Source: Pseudanabaena yagii GIHE-NHR1 (lineage in GTDB: Bacteria > Cyanobacteriota > Cyanobacteriia > Pseudanabaenales > Pseudanabaenaceae). Taken from it: a stretch of 64,000 nt of DNA. The position numbers and the translations under genes are program-made. Location of the stretch: NCBI RefSeq assembly GCF_012863495.1, contig NZ_JAAVJL010000001.1, positions 434,001 through 498,000 on the forward strand. The letters are read 5' to 3'. The notes beneath the pieces were generated by a model. It was not told the origin of the DNA and ran no database searches. It saw only the letters and a program-made list of their open reading frames with translations. Of this stretch, positions 9,061 through 17,847 are shown piece after piece. Position 1 is the first letter of the stretch, and each line of letters begins with the position of its first letter.

Positions 9061-10887
9061 ATGGCGCTAATAGTTCAAAAATATGGTGGCTCCTCCGTAG
9101 CCGATGCCGATCGCATTAAAGCAGTACGCGATCGCATTAAGCGGACAGTTGATGCGGGTAATCAAGTCGTAGTTGTAGTGTCGGCGATGGGCAAAACCAC
9201 GGATGGTCTGGTTGCCCTTGCGGAATCTGTATCCGCAACCCATGCCCAAACCCTTGAAGAAATTGCTGCTAAAGAGCGTGAGACTGATCTGCTCTTGGCA
9301 ACGGGTGAACAGGTAACGATCGCTTTGTTGAGTATGGCTCTGCAAGCAGTGGGTCAACCTGCGATCGCCATGAACGGTTCGCAAGTACGGGTAGTCACCG
9401 AGCCAAACCATACTCGCGCCAGAATTTTGTATGTAGAACCCGACCAAATTAAATCAGAGTTGGCTCGGGGTAAGGTTGTGGTGATCGCAGGTTTCCAAGG
9501 GGTGGCGATTGATGCAGCAACAGGTTTACCAAGTACAGAAATCACGACCTTAGGACGGGGTGGCTCGGATACTTCAGCAGTGGCGATCGCGGCGGCGATT
9601 GAGGCAGATGTTTGTGAGATTTATACCGATGTTCCGGGAATTCTCACCACCGATCCCCGCATTGTCCCCAAGGCGCAAATGCTCGATGAGATTACTTGCG
9701 ATGAAATGTTAGAGCTGGCTAGCTTAGGTGCAAAGGTCTTGCATCCGCGATCGGTCGAAATTGCGCGGAACTTTGGCGTAAAAATGTGTGTGCGATCGAG
9801 TTGGCTCGATGATCCCGGGACAGTAATTACCTCACCCCGCATTGGGACAGGCGATTTGAAAACATTAGAAGTAAATCGTTTTGTGGAAAACGTTTCCATT
9901 GATTACGATCAAGTCAAAATTGCCCTCTTGCAAATCCCTGATCGTCCGGGGATCGCCTCGCAATTGTTCAAGCCCCTTGCTGAGCAAGGCGTAAATGTGG
10001 ACTTGATCATCCAAGCGGTGCAAGAAACTGAGGGTGTTAATGATATAGCCTTTACGATTCCTCAAAATCAATTGCAGCTAGCGGAATTAGTCACCCGTAG
10101 CCTAGAGATTGGCGCAAGCTCAGTTACTATTGACTCCAATGTTGCCAAAATCAGCATTATTGGAGTTGGGATGATCGGTCGTCCGGGAGTTGCGGCCAAA
10201 ATGTTCTCGGCACTGGCTGAGGCTGGAGTTAATATTCAGATGATCTCTACCTCGGAAATTAAAATTAGCTGTGTGATTGCCGCAACCGATGGCGAAGCGG
10301 CGATCGCTGCTCTCCAAAAAGCCTTTGATGTGCCTGTACAGACAGAAACCTCCCAAGAAAAAAACATCGGTAATGCCAATAACCCACCAGTGAGAGGCGT
10401 TGCCCTCGATCGCAATCGCGCCAGAATCGCTGTCCAAAAAGTACCTGATCGTCCGGGGATGGCGGCGCAGATCCTTGAGCAATTAGCTGAGCAAAATATT
10501 AGCTTAGACATGATCGTGCAGTCCCAGTCCGATCGCGATGTCAATGAGATTGCCTTTACAGTAGCAATTACGGATCTGGCTAAAGCAGAAACCGCACTGA
10601 AGCAGGTCGCGACCGATCTCGGTTATGGCGAAGTATCCTGTGATGACGATATTAGTAAAGTCAGCATCGTGGGGTCAGGGATGATCAATCAGTCTGGTAT
10701 TGCTGCACGGATGTTTGGAGCATTAGCAGATGCAGGCATTAATATTGAGATGATCGCCACATCTGAAATTAAAGTTAGCTGTGTAGTACGCGATAATCAA
10801 GCGGAACAAGCACTAAAACTAATTCATCAAGAATTTAACCTTTCTGGCGATCGCGCGATCGAAGTTCCCAGTGTCTTGAAAAAGTAG
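9061..10887 (+). CDS. lysC: Aspartate kinase with four ACT domains
   Basis: Phosphorylates aspartate, the first step toward lysine, threonine and methionine, in the cytoplasm. The kinase domain is about residues 1-245 (VQKYGGSSVADADRIKAVRD, TLGRGGSDTSAVA, DVPGILTTDPR). Four ACT modules follow at about 270-420 and 450-600. The second pair repeats the first in layout (IPDRPGIASQLF / VPDRPGMAAQIL and GVGMIGRPGVAAKMF / GSGMINQSGIAARMF). At 608 residues it is longer than the two-ACT enzymes (about 400-450). The four-ACT form is known from cyanobacteria and implies allosteric feedback by lysine and/or threonine. Confidence 0.96.
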   Translation: MALIVQKYGGSSVADADRIKAVRDRIKRTVDAGNQVVVVVSAMGKTTDGLVALAESVSATHAQTLEEIAAKERETDLLLATGEQVTIALLSMALQAVGQPAIAMNGSQVRVVTEPNHTRARILYVEPDQIKSELARGKVVVIAGFQGVAIDAATGLPSTEITTLGRGGSDTSAVAIAAAIEADVCEIYTDVPGILTTDPRIVPKAQMLDEITCDEMLELASLGAKVLHPRSVEIARNFGVKMCVRSSWLDDPGTVITSPRIGTGDLKTLEVNRFVENVSIDYDQVKIALLQIPDRPGIASQLFKPLAEQGVNVDLIIQAVQETEGVNDIAFTIPQNQLQLAELVTRSLEIGASSVTIDSNVAKISIIGVGMIGRPGVAAKMFSALAEAGVNIQMISTSEIKISCVIAATDGEAAIAALQKAFDVPVQTETSQEKNIGNANNPPVRGVALDRNRARIAVQKVPDRPGMAAQILEQLAEQNISLDMIVQSQSDRDVNEIAFTVAITDLAKAETALKQVATDLGYGEVSCDDDISKVSIVGSGMINQSGIAARMFGALADAGINIEMIATSEIKVSCVVRDNQAEQALKLIHQEFNLSGDRAIEVPSVLKK

Positions 10888-10915
10888 TAAGTGGGCGCTT
10901 TGCGCCACACTTACT
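10886..10915 (+). terminator. Hairpin after lysC
   Basis: agtaagtgggcgc pairs with gcgccacacttact with one bulge, starting at the stop codon of lysC. It is a weak terminator in front of lepB. Confidence 0.5.
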
Positions 10916-10956
10916 AAAGACGCTTTAAGATAAGTACATATTCCGCGAGCATTTCT

Positions 10957-11655
10957 ATGTCATCTGATAATTCTAGCGATCGCCCAGATCAGTCTCCAGT
11001 AAATCCGCCATCTGATCCGAAACAAGTGCCACCAGCACAGGAACGTTCGCTCAAAACTATTTTGGCGGACAATTTACCGACGGTGACAGTTGCGATCTTA
11101 TTAGCGGTCGGAGTCCGAATATTTGTGGCAGAACCACGCTATATTCCCTCCAGCTCAATGGAGCCAACCTTATTAATTGACGATCGCCTAATTATTGATA
11201 AACTTTCCTTTCGCTGGCGCAAACCTGAACGTGGCGAAATCATTGTCTTTAATCCACCCAATGTTCCTGTAGTGCCTGATGCCACTAAGGTTTATATCAA
11301 GCGCGTCATTGGCTTACCAGGCGATCGCATTAGCATTCATGATGGCAAAGTCTTTATAAATGATGCGCCTCTAAATGAGCCATACATTGCTGCTCCACCA
11401 AATTACACCTTGCCGACCCAAGATGATGCCCTCTGTCCTAATTGCTTCCGTCCCTCTAATGTGCAATCAGGAAAGGATTATCCATATTTCACTGTCCCCA
11501 ATGGTAAATATTGGGTGATGGGTGATAACCGCAATAACAGTTTGGATTCCCATGCGTGGGGCTTCATGCCAGAGGAAAATATCGTTGGGCGTGCGATGTT
11601 TCGCTACTGGCCCTTTGATAGTCGTGCGGGTAACTTGACTGTTCCTAAATATTAA
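10957..11655 (+). CDS. lepB: Signal peptidase I (first of tandem pair)
   Basis: Removes signal peptides from exported proteins at the outer face of the membrane. A Pro-rich cytoplasmic tail of about 45 residues is followed by one membrane helix (TVTVAILLAVGVRIFVAE). The catalytic serine is in PSSSMEPTL and the catalytic lysine in YIKRVIGLPGD; the last box is MGDNRNNSLDSHAWG. 232 residues. Compared with the next gene it has an insertion of about 20 residues with a CPNC cysteine pair (DALCPNCFRPSN). It lies 60 bp before the second copy, with a hairpin between, so the two may be separately transcribed. Confidence 0.94.
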   Translation: MSSDNSSDRPDQSPVNPPSDPKQVPPAQERSLKTILADNLPTVTVAILLAVGVRIFVAEPRYIPSSSMEPTLLIDDRLIIDKLSFRWRKPERGEIIVFNPPNVPVVPDATKVYIKRVIGLPGDRISIHDGKVFINDAPLNEPYIAAPPNYTLPTQDDALCPNCFRPSNVQSGKDYPYFTVPNGKYWVMGDNRNNSLDSHAWGFMPEENIVGRAMFRYWPFDSRAGNLTVPKY

Positions 11656-11685
11656 AACTATGGGCAGGTCGCGCACATAGTTTTA
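11653..11685. terminator. Hairpin between the two lepB genes
   Basis: taaaactatg and catagtttta arms, the left arm containing the first gene's TAA stop. Confidence 0.55.
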
Positions 11686-11715
11686 GTTAGCTCAAATATA
11701 TATAGATATTGATTC

Positions 11716-12294
11716 ATGTCCACAGAAAATAAGCTCGATTCGCAAGTGACCGTCAAACCTTGGTGGCAACAACATGGTGAAACGATTCGGATTTTTGCTG
11801 TTGCCCTTGCGATCGCTATTTTCCTCCGTGCTTTTATCGTTGAGCCACGCTTCATTCCCTCTGGCTCAATGGAGCCGACTTTGCAAGTGGGCGATCGCAT
11901 TTTAGTAGACAAAATTTCGCAACGTTGGCAAGAACCTCAATACGGCGATATTTTAATTTTCTATCCGCCTGCTACACCTGCAACCAGTGATACGAGCAAG
12001 GCTTACATTAAGCGATTGATCGGTGTGGAAGGCGATCGCATTGCGGTTAAGAATGGCAAGGTCTATCGCAATGGTGAAGCTCTTGATGAGTCCTATATTG
12101 CAGAAGCTCCAAAATATACGATGCGTGAAGTAGTCGTTCCCAAAGGTCATTACTGGATGATGGGCGACAATCGCAATCACAGTAATGATTCGCATATTTG
12201 GGGATTTTTACCAAAAGAAAATGTCATTGGTAAAGCAACTATTAGATTCTTTCCTTTTGGCGATCGGTTAGGTGCAATTACAACAAGTAAGTAA
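11716..12294 (+). CDS. lepB: Signal peptidase I (second of tandem pair)
   Basis: 192 residues, a shorter paralogue of the preceding gene. A short cytoplasmic part is followed by one membrane helix (IFAVALAIAIFLRAFIVE). The catalytic serine is in PSGSMEPTLQVGDR and the lysine in YIKRLIGVEGDR; the last box is MGDNRNHSNDSHIWG. It lacks the cysteine-containing insertion. Many cyanobacteria carry two type I peptidases, thought to serve different membranes or substrates. The tandem order here points to local duplication. Confidence 0.94.
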   Translation: MSTENKLDSQVTVKPWWQQHGETIRIFAVALAIAIFLRAFIVEPRFIPSGSMEPTLQVGDRILVDKISQRWQEPQYGDILIFYPPATPATSDTSKAYIKRLIGVEGDRIAVKNGKVYRNGEALDESYIAEAPKYTMREVVVPKGHYWMMGDNRNHSNDSHIWGFLPKENVIGKATIRFFPFGDRLGAITTSK

Positions 12295-12330
12295 TATCTA
12301 AAACAACAAGAGATAGGACAGGATAGATTT

Positions 12331-12579
12331 ATGTCAACTAATGAATCCTTGTTATCAAGAATTACTTTTGACCGCAATATTTTGGGTGGTAAGCCCACAA
12401 TTCGCGGTATGAGAATTTCTGTGGCGATGATTTTAGAGCTTTTGTCTAAGGGATCGGCAATGCAGGAAATTTTGGAGGATTATCCAGATTTAGAAATTGC
12501 TGATATTTATGCAGCATTACTCTATGCCTATCGTCTAGTAGCTAATGAGGAAATTTTTGAAAGGTCGGTTGCATCATAG
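12331..12579 (+). CDS. DUF433-family antitoxin
   Basis: 82 residues. The DUF433 pattern is clear: ITFDRNILGGKPTIRGMRIS, then VAMILELLSKGSAMQEILED and YPDLEIADIYAAL, a winged-helix-like DNA-binding fold. The family pairs with DUF5615 PIN-like toxins, and that gene follows 2 bp later. It should bind its own promoter and neutralise the toxin. The upstream promoter lies in the 36-bp gap after lepB. Confidence 0.88.
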   Translation: MSTNESLLSRITFDRNILGGKPTIRGMRISVAMILELLSKGSAMQEILEDYPDLEIADIYAALLYAYRLVANEEIFERSVAS

Positions 12580-12581
12580 TC

Positions 12582-12929
12582 ATGAGATTTTTACTTGATA
12601 TGAATGCAAGTGGAGCTTTATTGAGTTTATTGCTGGATTCTGGTCATGATGTTGTTTGTGTACGCGATGTTGATCGCAAAATGAGTGATAGTGAGATTCT
12701 GAATTGGGCGGTAAGAGAAAGACGCATTATCATTACGACGGATTCTGATTTTGAGCAAATGATTTGGCTACAGGCAAGACAACATTGTGGAGTTTTAAGA
12801 TTGGAAAATTTGCCTCGCTCAGAAAGAATGTCACTATTTGAAGAAGTACTGTCTAGTTATGGTCAAGATTTAGAAGCTGGAGCCGTTGTGATTGCTTCAA
12901 AACAAAAAATTCGGATTCGTAGAAGCTAA
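12582..12929 (+). CDS. DUF5615 PIN-like toxin
   Basis: 115 residues. The Mut7-C/PIN-like start MRFLLDMNASGALLSLL supplies the first acidic residue. SGHDVVCVRDVDRKMSDSEI and IITTDSDFEQM supply the others, as expected of a metal-dependent RNase. It follows the DUF433 antitoxin by 2 bp in one operon. The family partner is known; RNase activity is inferred from the fold. The frame looks intact. Confidence 0.87.
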   Translation: MRFLLDMNASGALLSLLLDSGHDVVCVRDVDRKMSDSEILNWAVRERRIIITTDSDFEQMIWLQARQHCGVLRLENLPRSERMSLFEEVLSSYGQDLEAGAVVIASKQKIRIRRS

Positions 12930-12934
12930 AATTA

Positions 12935-13178
12935 ATGAATAATCATCAATCGATGCGCTACACAATTCTCATTCAATGGTCTGATGAAGATAACTGCTTT
13001 GTTGTCTTTTTACCTGAATTTACAGATGTGATGCAACCTTGCAGAGAATACTTACTTAGAAGCAATTCAAAATGCTCAAGAAGTGATTGAACTGCTAGTA
13101 GAATCTGCTATAGAAAAAGGTGAACCATTGCCCAAGCGCCAAAAGTTTCAAACAATTCCAATTTTGCAAGCTGCATAA
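12935..13178 (+). pseudogene. HicB-like antitoxin, frameshifted
   Basis: The first frame gives MRYTILIQWSDEDNCFVVF LPEFTDVMQPC, the usual HicB-like start. It then leaves frame. The +1 frame continues with NTYLEAIQNAQEVIELLVES and ends at TAA 13178. The loss of a few bases around 13038 (where relatives have THG plus a Glu) breaks the gene. A second ATG at 12953 is the more likely original start. No HicA-type toxin gene is next to it. It sits 5 bp after the DUF5615 toxin, so it may be a leftover of a toxin-antitoxin cluster. Confidence 0.78.
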
Positions 13179-13335
13179 AATCGAAGGATGCTCAACCTTG
13201 GGGATTGGGATTGGACATTGAGTCGTCTTTTGTTCTGGCGATCGCAGTTTGAGCAAGCCTGCATGATGTTTGGGTATGGTCAATAACAATCGTCACTTCA
13301 GATTGCATAATCTATAGATGTAACCAATTTTTTCA

Positions 13336-14433
13336 ATGGCAATCATGAGCAACTCTCTCAAGCGCACCCCTTTGTATGATCTTCATGTTAGCTCTGGTGC
13401 GCGATTAGTAGAATTTGGTGGGTGGGAGATGCCCGTGCAGTACAAAGGCATCATTGCCGAACATAATGCCGTGCGATCGCAGGTGGGGATGTTTGATGTG
13501 TCCCACATGGGTAAATTTGCCATTTCTGGGGAAGGCGTTCTCGAAACCTTAAACAAACTTGTGCCATCGAACTTAGGTCGAGTCAAGGTAGGACAGGCTC
13601 TATATACAGTCTTACTCAATGAGCAAGGTGGGATTATCGATGATGTGATTTTTTATCACCATGAGCCAGATGGCGATCGCGAAAATTGGTCAGTAATTGT
13701 CAATGCTTCCACCACCGAAAAGGATAAGGCATGGTTACAACAACATTTAGGCGATCGCTTAGTTGATAACTCCGCATCTCAAACATTAATTGCTGTACAG
13801 GGAAAAACTGCGATCGCCACTTTGCAGGAGCTAGTCGGTGCGGACTTGATGAAATTACCCAGACTGCGCTTTGGGCATACCTATACAGAAGTACTAGGCG
13901 TTCGTAGCTTCGTAGCACGCACAGGCTACACAGGCGAAGATGGCTGCGAAATTATGACCGATATCGAAACTGGTAAGGCACTTTGGCAAAAACTTCTCAA
14001 CCTCGGTGTTGTTCCTTGCGGATTAGGTTGTCGCGATACCCTGCGACTCGAAGCAGGAATGCACCTTTATGGGCAGGACATGAACGATAGCACTACACCT
14101 TGGGAAGCGGATATCAATTGGATTATTCATCTCAAAGAGAAGGGAGAATTCTACGGACGTGCTGTTCTTGAAGATCAAAAACAGAATGGAGTGCCTCGTA
14201 AATTAGTTGGTTTGGAATTGGAAGGTCGCAATATTGCTCGTCATGATTATCCGATTCGCTTTGAAGGCGAAACTGTGGGGATCGTCACCAGTGGCACGAT
14301 GTCACCAACATTAGGAAAGGCGATCGCCTTTGGTTATGTACCACCCCATCTCGCCAAGATGGGGCAAATCGTCCAAGTCCAAATCCGTGACAAAGAATTT
14401 CCTGCCAAGGTAGTTAAGCGTAACTTTTTGTAA
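13336..14433 (+). CDS. gcvT: Aminomethyltransferase, glycine cleavage T-protein
   Basis: Transfers the methylene group from the H-protein aminomethyl lipoate to tetrahydrofolate in the glycine cleavage system; in cyanobacteria this serves photorespiration and C1 supply. 365 residues, normal length. Seen: TPLYDLHVSSGARLVEFGGW, MFDVSHMGK, the TGYTGEDGCEI box, and the C-terminal beta-barrel part ending GYVPPHLAKMGQ...VQIRDKEFPAKVVK. An ATG three codons later (13345) is equally possible. gcvH and gcvP are not next to it. Confidence 0.96.
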   Translation: MAIMSNSLKRTPLYDLHVSSGARLVEFGGWEMPVQYKGIIAEHNAVRSQVGMFDVSHMGKFAISGEGVLETLNKLVPSNLGRVKVGQALYTVLLNEQGGIIDDVIFYHHEPDGDRENWSVIVNASTTEKDKAWLQQHLGDRLVDNSASQTLIAVQGKTAIATLQELVGADLMKLPRLRFGHTYTEVLGVRSFVARTGYTGEDGCEIMTDIETGKALWQKLLNLGVVPCGLGCRDTLRLEAGMHLYGQDMNDSTTPWEADINWIIHLKEKGEFYGRAVLEDQKQNGVPRKLVGLELEGRNIARHDYPIRFEGETVGIVTSGTMSPTLGKAIAFGYVPPHLAKMGQIVQVQIRDKEFPAKVVKRNFL

Positions 14434-14435
14434 TC

Positions 14436-14472
14436 TCAACCAAGGGCAGTGCCAAGCACTGCCCTTGGTTGA
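14436..14472 (+). terminator. Terminator of gcvT
   Basis: 16-bp perfect arms (tcaaccaagggcagtg) beginning 3 bp after the gcvT stop. Confidence 0.75.
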
Positions 14473-14559
14473 TTCTATGAATTGGCGATTGACCCATAAT
14501 TTACGTTTAAAGGTAGAATCTAAAAGATTTTCTTACCTTTACCTAAAAGAAATTTTCCT

Positions 14560-15687
14560 ATGTACGACTGCATTGTTGTGGGAGCAGGTCCATCTGGTGG
14601 TTCAGCATCCTATCATTTGGCAAAACGAGGACGTTCGGTTTTGTTACTCGAAAAAGAAAGCCTGCCTCGATACAAGCCTTGTGGTGGTGGCGTTTCGCCG
14701 ATGGTACAAGAGTGGTTTGACTTTGACTTTTCGCCAGCAGTTGCATTGACCGTCAGCAATATTCGCTACACATGGCAAATGGGCGATCCTGAACTGGTGG
14801 AACTAACTACCAAAGAACCAGTGTGGATGGTGCGCCGCGATGTCTTTGATCATTATCTCGTCCAGCAAGCCCAAAAATTAGGCGTAGAACTCCGCGACAA
14901 TACTGGCGTTACAGGAATTGAATGGAAAAGCGATCGCTGGTTAGTCAAAACTGAAAATGATGTCTTTGAAGCTAAGTATGTAATTGCTGCCGATGGAGCA
15001 AAAGGCACAATGGCGAAATGGCTAGGATTTAAAGAAAGAAAACGCCGCATGGGAGCCGCCCTCGAAGTCGAAGCGCCTCACTCTGCGCCCGATGTGAGTG
15101 CCGCCCATTTTGATTTTGGTTCTGTCCAAAATGGTTATATCTGGAACTTCCCTAAACCTGACGGTTATTCCATTGGTGCAGGTACATTCCTTGGTGGTGA
15201 GAAGCAAAATCTTAAAGAGCTTGGTGCTGCCTACGCGGAAAAGTTTGGCATTGATATCACTTCCATTAAGCAATATGGGCATCCTCTCTGTTTATGGGAT
15301 GGAAACCAACCGCTACACACCCAAAATGCTCTCCTCACTGGTGAATCGGCATGTATTGTCGATCCCTTTACTGCCGAAGGAATCCGTCCTTCCTTGTTAA
15401 CAGGCATGTTTGCAGGGCAAGCGATCGATGAAGCGATCGGCGGTAATAATGATGCTCTAAAGCAATATACCCAGAGAGTCCATGAAGAATGGGGTGAAGA
15501 TATGGTGTGGGCACAGCGCATTGCCAATATTTTCTATCGCATTCCCAGTTTCGGTTACAAAATGGGAGTGAAGCGCCCCAGTGCTAGTCAACGTATGGGT
15601 AAGATTCTCTGTGGTGAGTTGCGTTATCGCGATGTTGCAGGGGCTGCGGTGAAGCGCCTCACGAAAGGATTAATGGGTATAAAATAA
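14560..15687 (+). CDS. Geranylgeranyl reductase family FAD-dependent oxidoreductase
   Basis: 375 residues. The Rossmann FAD motif GAGPSGGSASYHLAKRG is at residue 8, the PxxYxxCGGGV box (PRYKPCGGGVSP) follows, the NAD(P)-side GD motif is ADGAKGTMAKWLG, and the second FAD box is DPFTAEGIRPSLLTG. This is the ChlP/GGR superfamily, which reduces geranylgeranyl chains of chlorophyll or lipid precursors. It is shorter than, and starts differently from, the cyanobacterial ChlP (about 405 residues), so a different isoprenoid substrate is possible. Cytoplasmic or membrane-associated. Single gene. Confidence 0.85.
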   Translation: MYDCIVVGAGPSGGSASYHLAKRGRSVLLLEKESLPRYKPCGGGVSPMVQEWFDFDFSPAVALTVSNIRYTWQMGDPELVELTTKEPVWMVRRDVFDHYLVQQAQKLGVELRDNTGVTGIEWKSDRWLVKTENDVFEAKYVIAADGAKGTMAKWLGFKERKRRMGAALEVEAPHSAPDVSAAHFDFGSVQNGYIWNFPKPDGYSIGAGTFLGGEKQNLKELGAAYAEKFGIDITSIKQYGHPLCLWDGNQPLHTQNALLTGESACIVDPFTAEGIRPSLLTGMFAGQAIDEAIGGNNDALKQYTQRVHEEWGEDMVWAQRIANIFYRIPSFGYKMGVKRPSASQRMGKILCGELRYRDVAGAAVKRLTKGLMGIK

Positions 15688-15720
15688 AATAAGGGTCGCG
15701 CTTTGCGCGACTCTTATTTT
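15686..15720 (+). terminator. Terminator of the GGR-family gene
   Basis: Stem aaaataagggtcgcgc with its complement (one mismatch), T-rich end. It overlaps the gene's TAA. Confidence 0.75.
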
Positions 15721-15724
15721 ATGG

Positions 15725-15779
15725 CGCAAAGAAATTTTTAAAAGCGTTGCTTCGCAACGCTTTTAAAAATTTCTTTGCG
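15725..15779. terminator. Second long hairpin, perfect arms
   Basis: 26-bp arms (cgcaaagaaatttttaaaag...) around a ttgcttcgcaa core, just before the glycosyltransferase start. Possibly a double terminator or a dispersed palindrome. Confidence 0.6.
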
Positions 15780-15802
15780 GTTATTACTGTAAGAATAAAG
15801 AG

Positions 15803-16885
15803 ATGAATAAAAAATATCGGTTACTGTTTTTATCTACTCCCGTAGGTGCATTAGGTTCTGGAATTGGGGGCGGCGTAGAATTAACTCTTCAGAATGCAGC
15901 TAAGGCACTCATGGCAAAAGGTCATGAAGTGGAAATAGTTGCTCCTGAAGGTTCTGTTACCAATGTCACGAAACTAACCCCAATAGCAGGCAATAGCCAA
16001 GTTTCCGCCCAAACTCAAGTCGGAACAGATATGGTCGTATTGCCCCAAGATTCTGTTCTCGAAAATATGTGGAGTTACGCGAGAGAAGTCCAAGATCAGT
16101 TTGATTTATTATTCAATTTTGCCTACGATTGGCTACCTCTATATCTCACACCATTCTTCCATCGCCCGATCGCCCATTGGATTAGTATGTCATCCCTCTC
16201 GCCTGTGATCGATGCGATGGTCAGCAAAACAGTCAAGCTTTGTCCTCAGGCGATCGCTGTCAATACTCGAGCCTGCGCTAATACCTTTAGCGATGGCGAT
16301 CGCTTGATGATTATGGGCAAAGGCATTGATGTCACCCAATACAATTTTGTGGCAAAGCCTGAACAACCTAGTCTGGCATGGGTAGGACGCATCTCTCCTG
16401 AAAAGGGACTAGAGGATGCCGCCGAAACTGCTCAAGCGACAGGTTTACCACTACGAGTATTTGGACTCATTCAAGATCAAGCCTATTGGCAACAGATTCA
16501 AACCGATTTCCCGAAGGCAGAAATCCATTATGAAGGATTTTTATCTACCCATGAGTTACAGCAAAAACTAGGTCAATCGAGTGCTTTGTTAATGACACCA
16601 CGCTGGATCGAGGCTTTTGGTAATGCGGCGATCGAGGCGTTTGCCTGTGGAGTACCTGTGATTTCCTATCGTAGCGGTGGACTGACGGAAATTGTGCGCC
16701 ACGGTAAGACAGGATTTCTTGTGGATATGGGAAGTGTCGCAGGATTGATTAAGGCAGTTTCTCAGTTAGATCAAATCGATCGCTTAGTCTGTCGTCAGCA
16801 ATTAGAAGCGGAATATTCCCTAGAAGTCTGGGGTGATCGCTTAGAGAAATGGTTTGAGCAACTCATCACCAACTACAAAATTTAG
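15803..16885 (+). CDS. Glycosyltransferase family 4
   Basis: 360 residues with the GT-B fold. Seen: a glycine-rich N-terminal loop (GSGIGGGVELTLQNAA), GRISPEKGLEDAAE at the start of the second domain, and the GT4 donor-site motif EAFGNAAIEAFACGVPVISY followed by GGLTEIV. The donor and acceptor sugars cannot be told; similar cyanobacterial proteins are annotated as UDP-glucose-type transferases acting on glycolipids or exopolysaccharide. It overlaps the convergent GAF gene by 4 bp. Confidence 0.9.
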   Translation: MNKKYRLLFLSTPVGALGSGIGGGVELTLQNAAKALMAKGHEVEIVAPEGSVTNVTKLTPIAGNSQVSAQTQVGTDMVVLPQDSVLENMWSYAREVQDQFDLLFNFAYDWLPLYLTPFFHRPIAHWISMSSLSPVIDAMVSKTVKLCPQAIAVNTRACANTFSDGDRLMIMGKGIDVTQYNFVAKPEQPSLAWVGRISPEKGLEDAAETAQATGLPLRVFGLIQDQAYWQQIQTDFPKAEIHYEGFLSTHELQQKLGQSSALLMTPRWIEAFGNAAIEAFACGVPVISYRSGGLTEIVRHGKTGFLVDMGSVAGLIKAVSQLDQIDRLVCRQQLEAEYSLEVWGDRLEKWFEQLITNYKI

Positions 16886-17400
16886 TCAAAGTCTAAAACT
16901 TCGCTTTGAATAGATGGTGCAGCCGATAAACCTTGAGAATATAAACGCATGGAGGTAATGTCCGAATGCTCCCATTTTTTCACGTCTTGGCAATGATGGG
17001 CTACCAATAGCCCCCATAGCTTGCCATTATTAAGCACAGGGGCTACTAAATTGGAGCGGACTTGCAAACTTCTTAAGAAATCACGGTGGCAATCACTGAT
17101 AGGAGCAATTTCAATATCATCTGCCCAATAAATACGCCCAGCTATATACAAATCCGCATACTCTCGTTTAAAACATTCATCAGCACCCGTTGAACAAATG
17201 ATCGAATACTTATGATCGCTCAAAGCTTCAAAGGTTACCTGTCCCTTCCAATGAGAATAGAAATAATACAAAGCCACGCGATCAACATCTAAGCACTCCC
17301 GCAGTTCATGTAAGGCATCATGAACCAAGGAGTCTTGTTGTAATTTATTGGTAATTCGAGTTAAAACCGAATTCAAACCGCGATTGGCAGGATTCATCAT
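16882..17400 (-). CDS. Stand-alone GAF protein with DXCF cyanobacteriochrome cysteines
   Basis: 172 residues from the ATG at 17400 (a TTG at 17415 is less likely). One GAF domain covers about residues 10-155. It shows the signature of bilin-binding cyanobacteriochromes: the canonical cysteine with adjacent His (DCHRDFLRSLQVRSNLVAPV, C104-H105), then LWGLLVAHHC. It also has the second-cysteine motif DECF (D74-C76-F77) of the DXCF class. The two cysteines are 28 residues apart, the spacing I recall for TePixJ (C494 and C522). Such domains bind phycoviolobilin or phycocyanobilin and sense blue/green light. There is no kinase, GGDEF or MCP output domain, so it would act through a partner, or may be a free photoreceptor. 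Bilin binding is inferred. Confidence 0.8.
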   Translation of the reverse strand: MMNPANRGLNSVLTRITNKLQQDSLVHDALHELRECLDVDRVALYYFYSHWKGQVTFEALSDHKYSIICSTGADECFKREYADLYIAGRIYWADDIEIAPISDCHRDFLRSLQVRSNLVAPVLNNGKLWGLLVAHHCQDVKKWEHSDITSMRLYSQGLSAAPSIQSEVLDFD

Positions 17401-17847
17401 TGCAAGAGATAACAAATAAAGCTGAAAAAGGTTAAAAATCCGAAAATTGCTGAATAAGACATCCTTTGTGCTTTCTTAAGTCCCAAATAAATTCTCAAAA
17501 AGCTTGCGAGGTAATCTCTTGGAAAATTTATTTGTACTATACAAAACCCTAAAAGTCTGTATTTATTTAATATCAAGGACACTGAATAGTTGTCGCAGGT
17601 TCTGCCATATCTTTTAATAGTTTCTAATTTTAATCTTGTGTGCAGTACATATAACAATGCTTACTAAAAAAATAGCAAGATATGGATACCAAGAAATATT
17701 CTTTATACTTATATCTGTTGTGGATATGGCGCAACAGAGTCTAAAACACCTTTCTAGTAAGGCTTTTAAGATTTAAGTCTCTTTATTCCTATTAAAAAAA
17801 GCTATACTTTAGATATGAGTTTTTTTACTTAGTAGCGAGTCAAAATC
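17401..17847. other. Spacer upstream of recO and the GAF gene
   Basis: AT-rich, carrying both divergent promoters. The stretch 17480-17560 shares words with 59560-59640 (cccaaataaattctcaaaaa.. / ..aatttatctaggtcg), so part is a decayed dispersed hairpin. A minus-strand frame here is best explained by that repeat. I see no gene. Confidence 0.5.

Noticed and set aside
13095-13289. 64-codon minus-strand frame
   Set aside because: Antisense to the 3' half of the HicB-like remnant; no family features.
17397-17657. 86-codon minus-strand frame upstream of the GAF gene
   Set aside because: Part of it (CIVQINF...ASFLRIYLG) also appears in the unrelated frame at 59447-59680, so it is repeat-derived; no ribosome site or family.
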